Shown piece by piece: positions 50,756-60,654 of a DNA stretch of 64,000 bases. How positions within the stretch are numbered: position 1 is the stretch's first letter; every line of letters starts with the position of its first letter. The stretch lies in NCBI GenBank assembly GCA_963662905.2, contig CAXXFD010000003.1:124001-188000 (forward strand), read 5' to 3'. The translations under genes were made by a program, and so were the position numbers. Source of the DNA: G963662905 sp963662905. GTDB taxonomy: Bacteria; Bacteroidota; Bacteroidia; Bacteroidales; WRLA01. The notes under the pieces are model-generated. The model had not been told where the DNA came from. It saw only the letters and a program-made list of their open reading frames with translations, and made no database searches.

Positions 50756-52294
50756 TTAATTTGGACTATAAAACAATCCGGCATCCGGCCCCAGTGGGAT
50801 TCCAAAATAAATCCATACCATCAACAGGATTGTCCAAAGAATAAAGAAAACGAATGAGTAAGGCAACATTGTGGAAATAATCGTTCCAATTCCACTTTCT
50901 TTATCATATTTCTGGAAATAAGCGATGATCAATGCAAAGAAACTCATCATGGGTGAAATAATATTGGTAACGCTATCGCCAATGCGGAAAACTACCTGAG
51001 ATAATTCCGGTGAATAGCCCATCAACATAAAAACAGGGATAAAAACCGGCGCCATGATGGCCCATTTTGCGGAAGCACTTCCCATGAGCATATTGATGCT
51101 GGCTGCAAAAATGATAAACAGGATCATGAGCACATAGATGTTCAGGTCGGCAGCCTCCAGTGCGGCAGCACCTTCAACCGCAGCAATAATCCCCAGGTTG
51201 CTTTCTTTGAAGTAAGCCACAAACTGAGCAGCAAAAAATACCAAAACAATGTACATCGAAAGTGTTTTCATGCTTTCGCTCATGCCTTTCATCACATCGG
51301 TATCATTTTTATAAACGCCCACTGTAAAACCATAGGCTATTCCGCTCAGTCCGGCAGAAACAAAGAGCAGGGTTACCACGCCTTCAAGCAGTGGGGATTT
51401 CAGAACGGAGTCATCGGCGCCCCGGAAAAAGCCATCAGCAGGGATGGTTCCCCAAAGAATAACTGCAAGTATCCCGGCGATGACCAAAGTAGCACGAATC
51501 AGACCTTTTTTCTCAAGTTTTGTGAGCGGGTGCACTTCCTCCGCTTCGGTTTCTTTATATGGATGAAGCTTGTTTAAACGGGGTTCAACAATTTTTTCCG
51601 TAACCCAGGTCCCTGAAAAAGAAATCAAAAATGTGGAAGCCAGCATAAAATAATAATTGGCTGTGGGGTTCACATGATACGACGGATCGATGATGTGGGC
51701 AGCTTCTTCTGAAAGTCCGGCCAAAAGCGGATCGATCGTTCCCAACACCAGATTGGCACTGAAGCCACCGGACACACCTGAAAATGCAGCCGCCATTCCG
51801 GCAACAGGATGCCGTCCTACAGCCTGAAAGATTATTCCCGCCATGGGGATTAATAAAACATATCCCACATCACTGGCCAGATTGGAAACAATTCCGGAAA
51901 AAACCAGCACGAATGTGAGCAGATGTTTGGGGGCAGAAAGAACCATTTGCCTGATAACCACTGCGATCAGACCACTTCGTTCCGCAATACCGATTCCCAA
52001 CATAGCCACCAGCACAATCCCCAGAGGAGCAAAATCTGTGAAATTTGTGACCGTATGTTCTAAAATAAAATGCAGACCTTCTGTGGAAAGTAAATTGTGC
52101 ACACTCAGCTCCTCCCCGTTTCCGGGATGTTTTACGGCCCAGCCCAACAAACTCCCAATCCAACTGATTATCAATGTTGCTACTGCAAAAAGCAGGAACA
52201 AAGTGGCCGGATGCGGCAAAGCATTACCGGTCTTTTCAACAATATTTAAAAATTTCTGGAAAAAAGATGTTTTTCTGGCCGTTTTTGCGGTCAT
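50756..52294 (-). CDS. AbgT-family transporter (p-aminobenzoyl-glutamate type)
   Basis: From ATG 52294 the protein has 512 residues, the normal family length. The start (V-E-K-T-G-N-A-L-P-H-P-A-T-L-F), N-L-A-S-D-V-G-Y-V-L-L-I-P and G-V-S-G-G-F-S-A-N-L are AbgT signatures, with about 12 membrane segments. Family members take up p-aminobenzoyl-glutamate, a folate breakdown product, or export sulfonamides. It follows metF on the same strand after 223 bases, so a folate link is attractive but cotranscription is unproven. An upstream TTG at 52378 is less likely. Confidence 0.92.
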   Translation of the reverse strand: MTAKTARKTSFFQKFLNIVEKTGNALPHPATLFLLFAVATLIISWIGSLLGWAVKHPGNGEELSVHNLLSTEGLHFILEHTVTNFTDFAPLGIVLVAMLGIGIAERSGLIAVVIRQMVLSAPKHLLTFVLVFSGIVSNLASDVGYVLLIPMAGIIFQAVGRHPVAGMAAAFSGVSGGFSANLVLGTIDPLLAGLSEEAAHIIDPSYHVNPTANYYFMLASTFLISFSGTWVTEKIVEPRLNKLHPYKETEAEEVHPLTKLEKKGLIRATLVIAGILAVILWGTIPADGFFRGADDSVLKSPLLEGVVTLLFVSAGLSGIAYGFTVGVYKNDTDVMKGMSESMKTLSMYIVLVFFAAQFVAYFKESNLGIIAAVEGAAALEAADLNIYVLMILFIIFAASINMLMGSASAKWAIMAPVFIPVFMLMGYSPELSQVVFRIGDSVTNIISPMMSFFALIIAYFQKYDKESGIGTIISTMLPYSFVFFILWTILLMVWIYFGIPLGPDAGLFYSPN

Positions 52295-52517
52295 AGCAGT
52301 CTGTCTTAATTTTGGTTTGTTTATCTCAGGAAAAGTAACAGCCTTATCAAGAGTTTGTTTAAAAATATCGGTTCTCAAGAAAATTTAAGTCCATTATCCA
52401 AAACATTAACCTCTTGAAATACAATTTGATTAATTGATCAAAATTTAGAAAAGCCAGGTCTCCTGTTACGCTATATCATTGACTACCAAATAATAACCGA
52501 GCAGAGTCCCAATATAT

Positions 52518-53471
52518 TTAAAATACTGCGGCAGCAATTCTCTGCACATTATCCGATTTACCCATTGTATAGAAATGCAAAGCAGGGACACCCGCAGCAA
52601 TCAGTTCTTTAGCCTGAGCAACACCCCATTCAATCCCCACCTGCCTGATTTCCTTATTGTTTTTACATTGTTCCACAGCTTTCACTAAATCAGCAGGCAA
52701 ATCAATATGGAAAGTTTGCGGCAAAATGCTCAATTGTTTGCGTGTGCTCAAAGGTTTCAGACCCGGCACAATCGGAACATCAATTCCCAAAGCACGGCAT
52801 TGATCCACAAAAGCAAAAAATTTGTTGTTATCATAAAACATCTGAGTGACAATATAAGCCGCACCTGCATCCACTTTACGTTTTAGGTTTTCGATATCCT
52901 TTTCCATATTAGGCGCTTCGGCATGTTTTTCAGGATATCCGGCCACACCGATGCAAAAATTAGTCGGATGCGAATTAGCCAGATTTTCATCCAGGTACAG
53001 CCCATTGTTCAGCTTCACTACCTGCTCCACCAGCTCAGATGCAAAAGCATGTCCATCGGTTTCCGCTTGAAAAGATTTTTGTCCTTTCGGAGGATCGCCT
53101 CTCAAAACCAGTAAATTATGAATACCAAGAAAATGAAGGTCAATCAGTGCGTTTTCAATTTCAGCCTTCGTTGCGCCCCCGCAAATGATATGAGGCACAG
53201 CCTGAATGCCGGTTTTAAACTGAATTGCAGCCGCCGTGCCTACAGTACCAGGGCGTTTGCGCACCACATTTCGGGCAATACTGCCATCGGGCAAATGCGC
53301 ATACTCCACTTCAGGTTGATGATAAGTGATATTGATGCATGCCGGATTAAATTCCAGCAAAGGTTTCATGCCCTCCTCCAGCTGTTCAAAATGCTCCCCT
53401 TTCAAAGGAGGGAGCAATTCGAACGAAAAAAGGGTTTTATCGGTATTTTTATATGTATCTGCCAGGTTCAT
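52518..53471 (-). CDS. metF: 5,10-methylenetetrahydrofolate reductase
   Basis: The 317-residue flavoprotein has F-S-F-E-L-L-P-P near the start with the catalytic Glu, I-T-Y-H, L-V-L-R-G-D-P-P and A-Y-I-V-T-Q-M-F-Y-D, all standard for MetF. It makes 5-methyltetrahydrofolate, the methyl donor for the MetH encoded 3 bases upstream. It is the last gene of the methionine operon. Confidence 0.96.
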   Translation of the reverse strand: MNLADTYKNTDKTLFSFELLPPLKGEHFEQLEEGMKPLLEFNPACINITYHQPEVEYAHLPDGSIARNVVRKRPGTVGTAAAIQFKTGIQAVPHIICGGATKAEIENALIDLHFLGIHNLLVLRGDPPKGQKSFQAETDGHAFASELVEQVVKLNNGLYLDENLANSHPTNFCIGVAGYPEKHAEAPNMEKDIENLKRKVDAGAAYIVTQMFYDNNKFFAFVDQCRALGIDVPIVPGLKPLSTRKQLSILPQTFHIDLPADLVKAVEQCKNNKEIRQVGIEWGVAQAKELIAAGVPALHFYTMGKSDNVQRIAAAVF

Positions 53472-53474
53472 CGT

Positions 53475-56400
53475 TTAAATATTAGTATTGAGTAGTTTGC
53501 GGACACGTTCTTCGCTGATGTCCTTTCGTTTTGCATAATCCTGAATCTGATCATTGAGCACCTTGCCCAAATTAAAATATCGGGCAGCCGGATGAGCAAA
53601 ATAGTAACCACTTACCGCTGCGGCAGGCGTCATAGCATAGTTTTCGGTAAGATTAATGCCCACTTCCGGAGCATTGAGAATATTGAAAATCACTTCTTTT
53701 TCACTATGTTCAGGACAAGCCGGATAACCCGGAGCAGGGCGGATTCCACGGTATTTTTCTTTCAACATTTCTTCAGGGCTCAACGATTCATCTTTTGCAT
53801 AGCCCCAAAACTCCCGGCGCAGGTGCATATGCAGAAATTCCGCAAAAGCTTCCGCCAGACGGTCGGCCAGGATTTTCAGCATTATCTCGCTGTAATCATC
53901 GTTATTCTTTCGGAATTCCAGACCTTTTTCATCTGCGCCAATACCGGCTGTTACGGCAAAAAGCCCGATATAATCTCGTTTTTTGCTCGTTTCGGGCGCA
54001 ATAAAATCAGCCAGGCACCAATTCGGGATCCCTTCTTCTTTTTGCTCCTGATTACGCAGGAAACACAAGCGCATTTTTTGCTCATCATGCTCAATAACAA
54101 CATCATCGCCAAAAGCCACAGCCGGAAAAACACCATAAACAGCATTCGCTTTCAGCCATTTGCCTTCGATAATTTTTTCCAGCATCTGCCGGGCATCCTC
54201 CATCAATTTGCGTGCCTCCTCCCCTTTTACAGGATCATCCAGCAAAGCCGGATAGCGCCCGTTCAGCTTCCAGGCATGGAAAAAGAAAGTCCAGTCGATA
54301 AATGGAATCAAATCTGCCAAAGGCTGGTCTTCGATCAGGAAACGCCCTGTTTTTTCAGGTGCATCCACCTCATATTCATCCCAATAGGTTTGGAAAGCAT
54401 TTTTTCGAGCATTTTCCAGGCTGATATACTTCTTGGCCGGAACTTTGGCCGCATGTTTGTTTCGCAGTGCTTCATAACGCCCCAATGCAGCCACTTTAAA
54501 TTTGTCCTTGCGGTTTTTGTCGATAAGCTGCGCAACAACGCCGACACTTTTAGAAGCATCGCGCACGTGGAAAACCCCTACCGGATATTCAGGCGCAATT
54601 TTCACAGCGGTATGAATTTCGGAAGTTGTGGCGCCGCCCACCAGCAAAGGAACTTCAAAACCTTCTGCTTTCATCTGGGCTGCCACGATGGTCATTTCCT
54701 CCAAAGAAGGTGTAATCAGGCCACTGAGTCCAATTATATCGACATTATTTTTGCGCGCTTCCGCGATGATTTTTTCCACAGGCACCATCACGCCAAGGTC
54801 AATGACCTCATAATTATTACAAGCCAGTACCACGCCCACGATATTTTTACCGATATCGTGCACATCACCTTTCACCGTGGCCAGCAATACTTTGCCCGCA
54901 GAAGTTGGAATGCCTGCATTTTCTTCTTCAATAAATGGCTGAAGATAAGCTACAGCTTTTTTCATTACACGCGCCGATTTTACGACCTGCGGGAGGAACA
55001 TGCGCCCATCGCCAAAAAGCTCGCCAACTACATTCATCCCGTCCATCAAGGGGCCTTCTATGACCTCCAGTGTGCGGGGCAAATGTTGGCGCATTTCGGC
55101 GCAATCTTCCTCAATAAAATCACCTATACCTTTTATTAAACTATGCTGCAAGCGCTCACGCACAGGCAATTTGCGCCAGTCATCGCGCGATGATTCGTGC
55201 TGCTTCATCGAAAATTTATCCGCAAACATCAGCAATCGCTCCGTAGCATCTTTACGGCGGTTCAAAACCATGTCTTCGGTCAATTGAAGCAAATCTTTCG
55301 GAATTTCATCATAAACCTGCAGCAAGGCCGGATTGATGATTGCCATATCCAAACCCGCCTTGATGGCGTGATACAGGAACACGGCATGAATAGCCTCACG
55401 CACCGCCTGGTTTCCCCTGAAAGAAAAAGAAAGGTTGCTCACACCACCGCTTACCTTGGCATGCGGCAGGTTTTCCTTAATCCAGCGGCAGGCTTCAATA
55501 AAATCGACCGCATAATTATTATGTTCCTCCATACCCGTTCCAATAGTCAGGATATTGGGGTCAAAAATAATATCCTCAGGAGGGAAATCCGCCTGATTGA
55601 CCAACAAATCATACGAGCGTTTGCACACATTGATTTTTTCTTCAAATGAAGCTGCCTGACCTTTTTCATCGAAAGCCATCACCACCGTTGCGGCACCGTA
55701 ATGACGGATTTTTTGGGCCTTTTCAATAAAAGCAGTTTCGCCGTCTTTTAAGCTGATACTGTTCACAATAGCTTTTCCCTGCACACATTTCAGCCCGGCC
55801 TCGATCACCTCCCATTTGGAAGAATCGATCATCACCGGAACACGTGCTGCATCGGGTTCAGCCGCCAGTAAATTCAGGAAGCGCACCATTTCTTTTTTCG
55901 CATCAAGCATTGCATCATCCATGCAGACATCAATCGCCTGAGCGCCATTTTCGACCTGCTGCACCGCTATGCTCAGAGCTTCATCGTGTTTTTCTTCCCG
56001 AATCAGGCGAGCAAATTTGCGTGATCCGGCCACATTGGTACGTTCGCCAATATTGATAAAATTACTGCCCGGATAAACCAGCAACGGCTCCAGTCCACTC
56101 AGTTTCAGTTGATGGTCATCTCCGATCAGCTTACGGGGAGCAGCATTTTGCGCCCCTTCGGCAATGCGTCGGATATGGTCCGGAGTAGTACCACAGCAGC
56201 CACCAATAATGTTTACATGACCACCCTGAATAAATTTATCCGTTTCAACGCCCATAGCCTCAGGATCCTGATCATAATCACCAAACTGGTTCGGCAAACC
56301 CGCATTGGGGTGTGCACTGACAAAGAAAGGCGACTTGGACGCAATACTTTTAAGCCAAGGCAGCATATCATGCGCCCCCAAAGCACAGTTCAAGCCGATG

Positions 56401-57134
56401 CTCAGCAATTTCACGTGCGACAAACTTGTAAGGAAAGCTTCCGGAGTCTGGCCACTCAAAGTACGGCCACTGGCATCAGTGATAGTGCCCGAAACCATCA
56501 AATAACGCTTTTCATTGCGTTCTGCCAGCAATTTTTCTATCGCAAAAAGTGCAGCTTTAGCATTCAGCGTATCAAAAACGGTTTCTACCAGGAAAATATC
56601 CACGCCACCATCAAGCAAAGCGCGGGCCTGTTCATAATAGGCATCCATCAAATCTTCGAAACCCACGGCACGGAAGCCAGGATCGTTCACATCCGGGCTC
56701 ATACTGGCCGTTTTGTTGGTAGGCCCCATAGAACCCGCCACAAAACGCGGTTTTTCCGGATGTTTGAGACTATACTCATCCGCCACAGAGCGGGCAATTT
56801 CCGCCGCAGCTTTATTAATGTTATACACCTGATCCTCCATGCCGTAATCCGCCTGCGAAATCACCTGCGCATTAAATGTATTGGTTTCGATGATATCGGC
56901 ACCGGCATCCAGAAACTGCGCATGAATATCACGGATAATCTGAGGTTGTGTAAGGCAAAGAATATCGTTATTACCTTTTTGCGGCATAGAATGACCGGCA
57001 AATAATACGCCACGGTAATCATCCTCTTCCAGTTTGTAGCGCTGGATCATAGTACCCATAGCGCCATCAAGGATTAAAACACGATTTTTAAGAATATCGC
57101 GGATATCCTTTTGATTGTTTATTTTTTGACTCAT
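53475..57134 (-). CDS. metH: Cobalamin-dependent methionine synthase
   Basis: The 1219-residue enzyme has all four modules. The homocysteine-binding barrel (about 1-330) has zinc-site Cys residues in G-L-N-C-A and G-G-C-C-G-T. The methyltetrahydrofolate domain spans about 350-620 (N-I-G-E-R-T-N-V). The cobalamin domain (about 650-900) has the ligand His in D-V-H-D-I-G. The SAM-reactivation domain is C-terminal (R-P-A-P-G-Y-P-A-C-P). Length is typical. It needs vitamin B12; no B12-independent MetE is seen here. The gene sits 4 bases after homoserine dehydrogenase. Confidence 0.97.
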   Translation of the reverse strand: MSQKINNQKDIRDILKNRVLILDGAMGTMIQRYKLEEDDYRGVLFAGHSMPQKGNNDILCLTQPQIIRDIHAQFLDAGADIIETNTFNAQVISQADYGMEDQVYNINKAAAEIARSVADEYSLKHPEKPRFVAGSMGPTNKTASMSPDVNDPGFRAVGFEDLMDAYYEQARALLDGGVDIFLVETVFDTLNAKAALFAIEKLLAERNEKRYLMVSGTITDASGRTLSGQTPEAFLTSLSHVKLLSIGLNCALGAHDMLPWLKSIASKSPFFVSAHPNAGLPNQFGDYDQDPEAMGVETDKFIQGGHVNIIGGCCGTTPDHIRRIAEGAQNAAPRKLIGDDHQLKLSGLEPLLVYPGSNFINIGERTNVAGSRKFARLIREEKHDEALSIAVQQVENGAQAIDVCMDDAMLDAKKEMVRFLNLLAAEPDAARVPVMIDSSKWEVIEAGLKCVQGKAIVNSISLKDGETAFIEKAQKIRHYGAATVVMAFDEKGQAASFEEKINVCKRSYDLLVNQADFPPEDIIFDPNILTIGTGMEEHNNYAVDFIEACRWIKENLPHAKVSGGVSNLSFSFRGNQAVREAIHAVFLYHAIKAGLDMAIINPALLQVYDEIPKDLLQLTEDMVLNRRKDATERLLMFADKFSMKQHESSRDDWRKLPVRERLQHSLIKGIGDFIEEDCAEMRQHLPRTLEVIEGPLMDGMNVVGELFGDGRMFLPQVVKSARVMKKAVAYLQPFIEEENAGIPTSAGKVLLATVKGDVHDIGKNIVGVVLACNNYEVIDLGVMVPVEKIIAEARKNNVDIIGLSGLITPSLEEMTIVAAQMKAEGFEVPLLVGGATTSEIHTAVKIAPEYPVGVFHVRDASKSVGVVAQLIDKNRKDKFKVAALGRYEALRNKHAAKVPAKKYISLENARKNAFQTYWDEYEVDAPEKTGRFLIEDQPLADLIPFIDWTFFFHAWKLNGRYPALLDDPVKGEEARKLMEDARQMLEKIIEGKWLKANAVYGVFPAVAFGDDVVIEHDEQKMRLCFLRNQEQKEEGIPNWCLADFIAPETSKKRDYIGLFAVTAGIGADEKGLEFRKNNDDYSEIMLKILADRLAEAFAEFLHMHLRREFWGYAKDESLSPEEMLKEKYRGIRPAPGYPACPEHSEKEVIFNILNAPEVGINLTENYAMTPAAAVSGYYFAHPAARYFNLGKVLNDQIQDYAKRKDISEERVRKLLNTNI

Positions 57135-57138
57135 AATT

Positions 57139-58338
57139 TCAATTTAAAGGCTGAACCAGCTTCCCCATATCGGCAATAAAGATTTTATGCTCCCGGATGT
57201 ATGCAGCGAAATGTTTTAAATGCTCAATATCAGCTTGTACAATCAAGTAACTCATATCGCTTTGATGCGCAGCGGGAATAACTTTCAACTCAAAAAAAGG
57301 CCTCAGTTCATCCTCATTTTCAGCGCGAAGATACAGCAAATGTTCCTGTTGGTCAATCGAATTAGCTATTACATTGATATTATCAAACTTACGGTATCTG
57401 AATCCCTGAAGCCACAAGCTGATATCGCCTGCAACAGCAAGCGCTGTAGGATGGCCTCCGGCACCTTTTCCCTGATAAAACTGGCTTCCACTGAATTTTG
57501 AGCGGGTAACAACAGCGTTAAACTCATTATCAACATGATAAAGTGCATCATTGGGCGGTACAAATGCAGGGATGACCATAAGGTTTAATGTCCCATTGAC
57601 AAATACAGCCCGTGGTAAAAGTTTAATCTTACAATTGTTCATTTCCGCAAAACGGATATCTTCAGGCTTTAAAGCCGAAATTCCAAAACGCAAAACATTT
57701 TCAGGATCAGTTACTTGCCCCCAGGCATGATAAGACATGATACACAATTTGGCACAAGCATCAAAGCCATCCATATCGTTTTCCGGGTTCGATTCTGCAA
57801 AACCTTTCATCCGCGCATCGGCCACCGCCTTTTCGTACGACTGTCCGCTTAGTCCCATTTGGGTTAAAACATAATTGCTGCTACCGTTAAAAACACCTTC
57901 GATCTGACTAATATCCTCATTTTGAAAATACTGATCAAGCGTACGGATAATCGGGATACTACCACAACAACTCGCCTCATACAAAAGATACCTGCCCGTT
58001 TGCTGTTCAATTTTGTGAATTTCGGGCAGAAAAGCAGCAATCATCTTTTTATTGGCACTGATCACATCTTTGCCCGATTCCATCGATTTCCTCAGTATTT
58101 CAAAAGCGGCTTCATGCGCATCCGTCAACTCGATGATAAGCTGTATATCCGGGTCATTATAAATATCATTAGGATCAAATGTCACTATATCAGCAATTTC
58201 ACTGCGATCTTGAGTAGTATTTTTTACACATATCCTTTTCACTTTTACCGGCAGTGATTTCTGATTTATCAGATCGAGCAAAGCCCTGCTCACAAAGCCA
58301 TGGCCGAAAACTCCTATCGTTGTAACTTTATTTTCCAT
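57139..58338 (-). CDS. Homoserine dehydrogenase
   Basis: The 399-residue protein has the NAD(P)-binding G-V-F-G-H-G-F-V-S-R near the start, and N-K-K-M-I with the Lys residues of homoserine dehydrogenases. G-S-S-N-Y-V-L-T and the D-A-C-A-K-L segment follow, plus a short ACT-like tail (about 320-399). It reduces aspartate semialdehyde to homoserine. It is separate from aspartate kinase here rather than fused as in ThrA. It overlaps metX by 11 bases. Confidence 0.92.
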   Translation of the reverse strand: MENKVTTIGVFGHGFVSRALLDLINQKSLPVKVKRICVKNTTQDRSEIADIVTFDPNDIYNDPDIQLIIELTDAHEAAFEILRKSMESGKDVISANKKMIAAFLPEIHKIEQQTGRYLLYEASCCGSIPIIRTLDQYFQNEDISQIEGVFNGSSNYVLTQMGLSGQSYEKAVADARMKGFAESNPENDMDGFDACAKLCIMSYHAWGQVTDPENVLRFGISALKPEDIRFAEMNNCKIKLLPRAVFVNGTLNLMVIPAFVPPNDALYHVDNEFNAVVTRSKFSGSQFYQGKGAGGHPTALAVAGDISLWLQGFRYRKFDNINVIANSIDQQEHLLYLRAENEDELRPFFELKVIPAAHQSDMSYLIVQADIEHLKHFAAYIREHKIFIADMGKLVQPLN

Positions 58339-59371
58339 TTTCCTTACTGTTTAAAAATGTAAACACAGACAATAACGCATTACTTAAAGCATCTTTCTCA
58401 ATCAAAAACCCATCGTGACCAAAATCAGAATCAATCAGTTTTAAGCTGCTTTTGGGAATAAGTTCAGCCATAAGCTTTTGTTCTTCAACGGAAAACAGCA
58501 AATCCGACTGAATTCCCAAAACCAATGTTTTTGCCGAAATCCTTGCCAGCGCCTTTTTGAGTCCACCACGATCCTTCCCGGCATCCATAGAATCAAGCGT
58601 ATGTGTCAGAACCCAGTAGGAATAGGCATTGAAACGGTTTATAAGCTTTTTGGCCTGATAGCGCTGATAGGATTCCGCGCGCGAAACAACAAAAGGCGAT
58701 TCATTCTCAAGAAATTGCGTCTTGTTGTAAGCCATTCCGTTGCGGTAGCTCAAAAGTGCAATGGAACGCGCCACGCCCATTCCGTCCAAACCACCCTCCG
58801 GGCGGTCTTCATAAAAAGTCGGATCGGCTTCAATTGCCATACGCTGACTGGCACTAAAAGCTTTTAACCAGGGACTTGAGACAGCACTTCCGGCAATAAT
58901 AGCCAGGTTTCCAATGCGTTCGGGCTGCATTACAGACCATTCAACAGCCTGATGGCTGCCTACCGAACCACCAATGAGCAAATCAACCTTTGAAATAGCC
59001 AGATGATCGGCCAGCAAAATATGAGCCTTCACTAAGTCACGAACCGTTAATTGAGGAAAATCGCGGTAGTAGGGTTTTCCCCTATCCGGATTAAGATGCA
59101 GAGGCCCCGTACTTCCGTAGCAGCTTCCTAAAATATTGGCACAGATAATATTAAAACGCTTTGTGTCCAAAACAAAGGAATCGCCCGCAATGCCCGGCCA
59201 CCAATCGACCGGATCACTATTGGCCGTAAGCGCGTGGCAAACCCAGATTGTTTCTCGCTCTTTATCCTGAAGGTCGCCGTAAAAATGATAAGCGATCTCC
59301 AAACCTTTCAGGACTCTACCCGATTCGGTATGGAATTCGTTAGTTGAACTGTATATTTTTAAATGACTCAT
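58328..59371 (-). CDS. metX: Homoserine O-acetyltransferase
   Basis: The 347-residue alpha/beta hydrolase has the H-A-L-T-A-N oxyanion region, the Ser nucleophile in G-G-S-V-G-S-H-Q-A and an Asp/His pair near the end (S-D-F-G-H-D-G-F), all fitting MetX. It activates homoserine, probably with acetyl-CoA; succinyl-CoA users exist in the family, so the acyl donor is inferred. It overlaps metY by ATGA. Confidence 0.93.
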   Translation of the reverse strand: MSHLKIYSSTNEFHTESGRVLKGLEIAYHFYGDLQDKERETIWVCHALTANSDPVDWWPGIAGDSFVLDTKRFNIICANILGSCYGSTGPLHLNPDRGKPYYRDFPQLTVRDLVKAHILLADHLAISKVDLLIGGSVGSHQAVEWSVMQPERIGNLAIIAGSAVSSPWLKAFSASQRMAIEADPTFYEDRPEGGLDGMGVARSIALLSYRNGMAYNKTQFLENESPFVVSRAESYQRYQAKKLINRFNAYSYWVLTHTLDSMDAGKDRGGLKKALARISAKTLVLGIQSDLLFSVEEQKLMAELIPKSSLKLIDSDFGHDGFLIEKDALSNALLSVFTFLNSKENGK

Positions 59372-60654
59372 ATTGCTGCTTTTTTAAGTGCCTGTACAAT
59401 ATCTTTTTTGATATCCTCTACATGTTCAATCCCAAGCGAAAGACGCAGCAAAGAAGGGCGGATTCCCGCACTTTTCTGTTGATCTGCAGTAAGTTGATTA
59501 TGAGTAGTGGCAGCAGGCTGGATAATTAAAGTTCGCGTATCGCCCACATTAGCGAGATGATGGATCAATTCGAGCGAATCGACAAATTTCTCAGTCATTT
59601 CCAGGCCGGCATTAAGCTCAAAGGTCAACACACCGCCAAAACCATTTATTAAATAGCGGATCGCCCGTTGATGATAAGGATGATTTTTAAGCCCCGGATA
59701 TTGAACAGCTGCAACCTGAGGCAAAGATTGCAGAAATTCAGCCAATTGCAAAGCATTATCACAAATTCTCTGCACCCTCAGCGAAAGCGTTTCAATGCCC
59801 TGAATAATCAAAAAAGCATTCATCGGGCTCAGGCAAGAACCAAAATCACGCAGACTTTCGGCACGGGCTTTCACAATAAAAGCACTTTCACCAAAAGCAG
59901 CATGCCAGCTTTTTCCATTCAAATCGCTGCGTTTTTCCGTGAATTCCGGAAAACGCCCTGCCGACCAATCGTATGTTCCGCCATCGGTTATAATTCCTGC
60001 TATGCTGTTTCCATGTCCGCCCAACCATTTTGTGGCCGATTCCACAACTATATCCGCGCCAAGTTCCAGGGGGCGACACAAATATCCTCCGGCACCAAAA
60101 GTATTATCAACAATCAAAGGAATATTGTGCTTTTGAGCCAACCTGGACAAAGCTTCAAAATCAGGAACGGCAAAAGCCGGATTTCCAATGGTTTCGCAAT
60201 AAAGAGCAGCGGTTTTGCTATCGATTAAACCTTCAAAATCAGCAACTTCAACCGAAGATGCAAAACGAACGTCAATACCCAGTCGTTTAAAACTATCCGC
60301 AAACTGGTGATAAGTACCGCCATACAAAAATGGAGAAGAAACGATATTATTTCCGTTTTTGCAGATCGTACTCAAAGCAAGAAACTGAGCCGCATGCCCG
60401 GAAGCCGTTGCCAAAGAAGCCACACCCCCTTCCAGCGCAGCAACTTTTCTTTCTAAAGCATTAACTGTAGGATTACCGATGCGCGAATATATAAAGCCTT
60501 CTTTTTCGAGTGCAAACAACTGACGGGCATGCTCAGCTGATTCAAATTCATAGGAAGCAGCCTGAATAATAGGAACATCCGGCGTCAGGGAAGACCCATC
60601 GCGACGGAAACCGGCATGCACCTGTAGCGTGTCAAAATTAAATTCTGTTTTCAT
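59368..60654 (-). CDS. metY: O-acetylhomoserine sulfhydrylase
   Basis: The 428-residue PLP enzyme of the Cys/Met metabolism family has Y-S-R-I-G-N-P-T, the PLP-Lys motif S-A-T-K-W-L-G-G-H-G and the long form typical of MetY. It makes homocysteine directly from O-acetylhomoserine and sulfide. This matches metX upstream of it in the pathway and absence of metB/metC here. It overlaps the aspartate kinase gene by 17 bases. Confidence 0.94.
   Translation of the reverse strand: MKTEFNFDTLQVHAGFRRDGSSLTPDVPIIQAASYEFESAEHARQLFALEKEGFIYSRIGNPTVNALERKVAALEGGVASLATASGHAAQFLALSTICKNGNNIVSSPFLYGGTYHQFADSFKRLGIDVRFASSVEVADFEGLIDSKTAALYCETIGNPAFAVPDFEALSRLAQKHNIPLIVDNTFGAGGYLCRPLELGADIVVESATKWLGGHGNSIAGIITDGGTYDWSAGRFPEFTEKRSDLNGKSWHAAFGESAFIVKARAESLRDFGSCLSPMNAFLIIQGIETLSLRVQRICDNALQLAEFLQSLPQVAAVQYPGLKNHPYHQRAIRYLINGFGGVLTFELNAGLEMTEKFVDSLELIHHLANVGDTRTLIIQPAATTHNQLTADQQKSAGIRPSLLRLSLGIEHVEDIKKDIVQALKKAAI

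Noticed and set aside
53592..55139. 515-codon frame on the plus strand opposite metH
   Set aside because: It lies fully antisense to the well-supported methionine synthase and has no recognisable domain or start signals.
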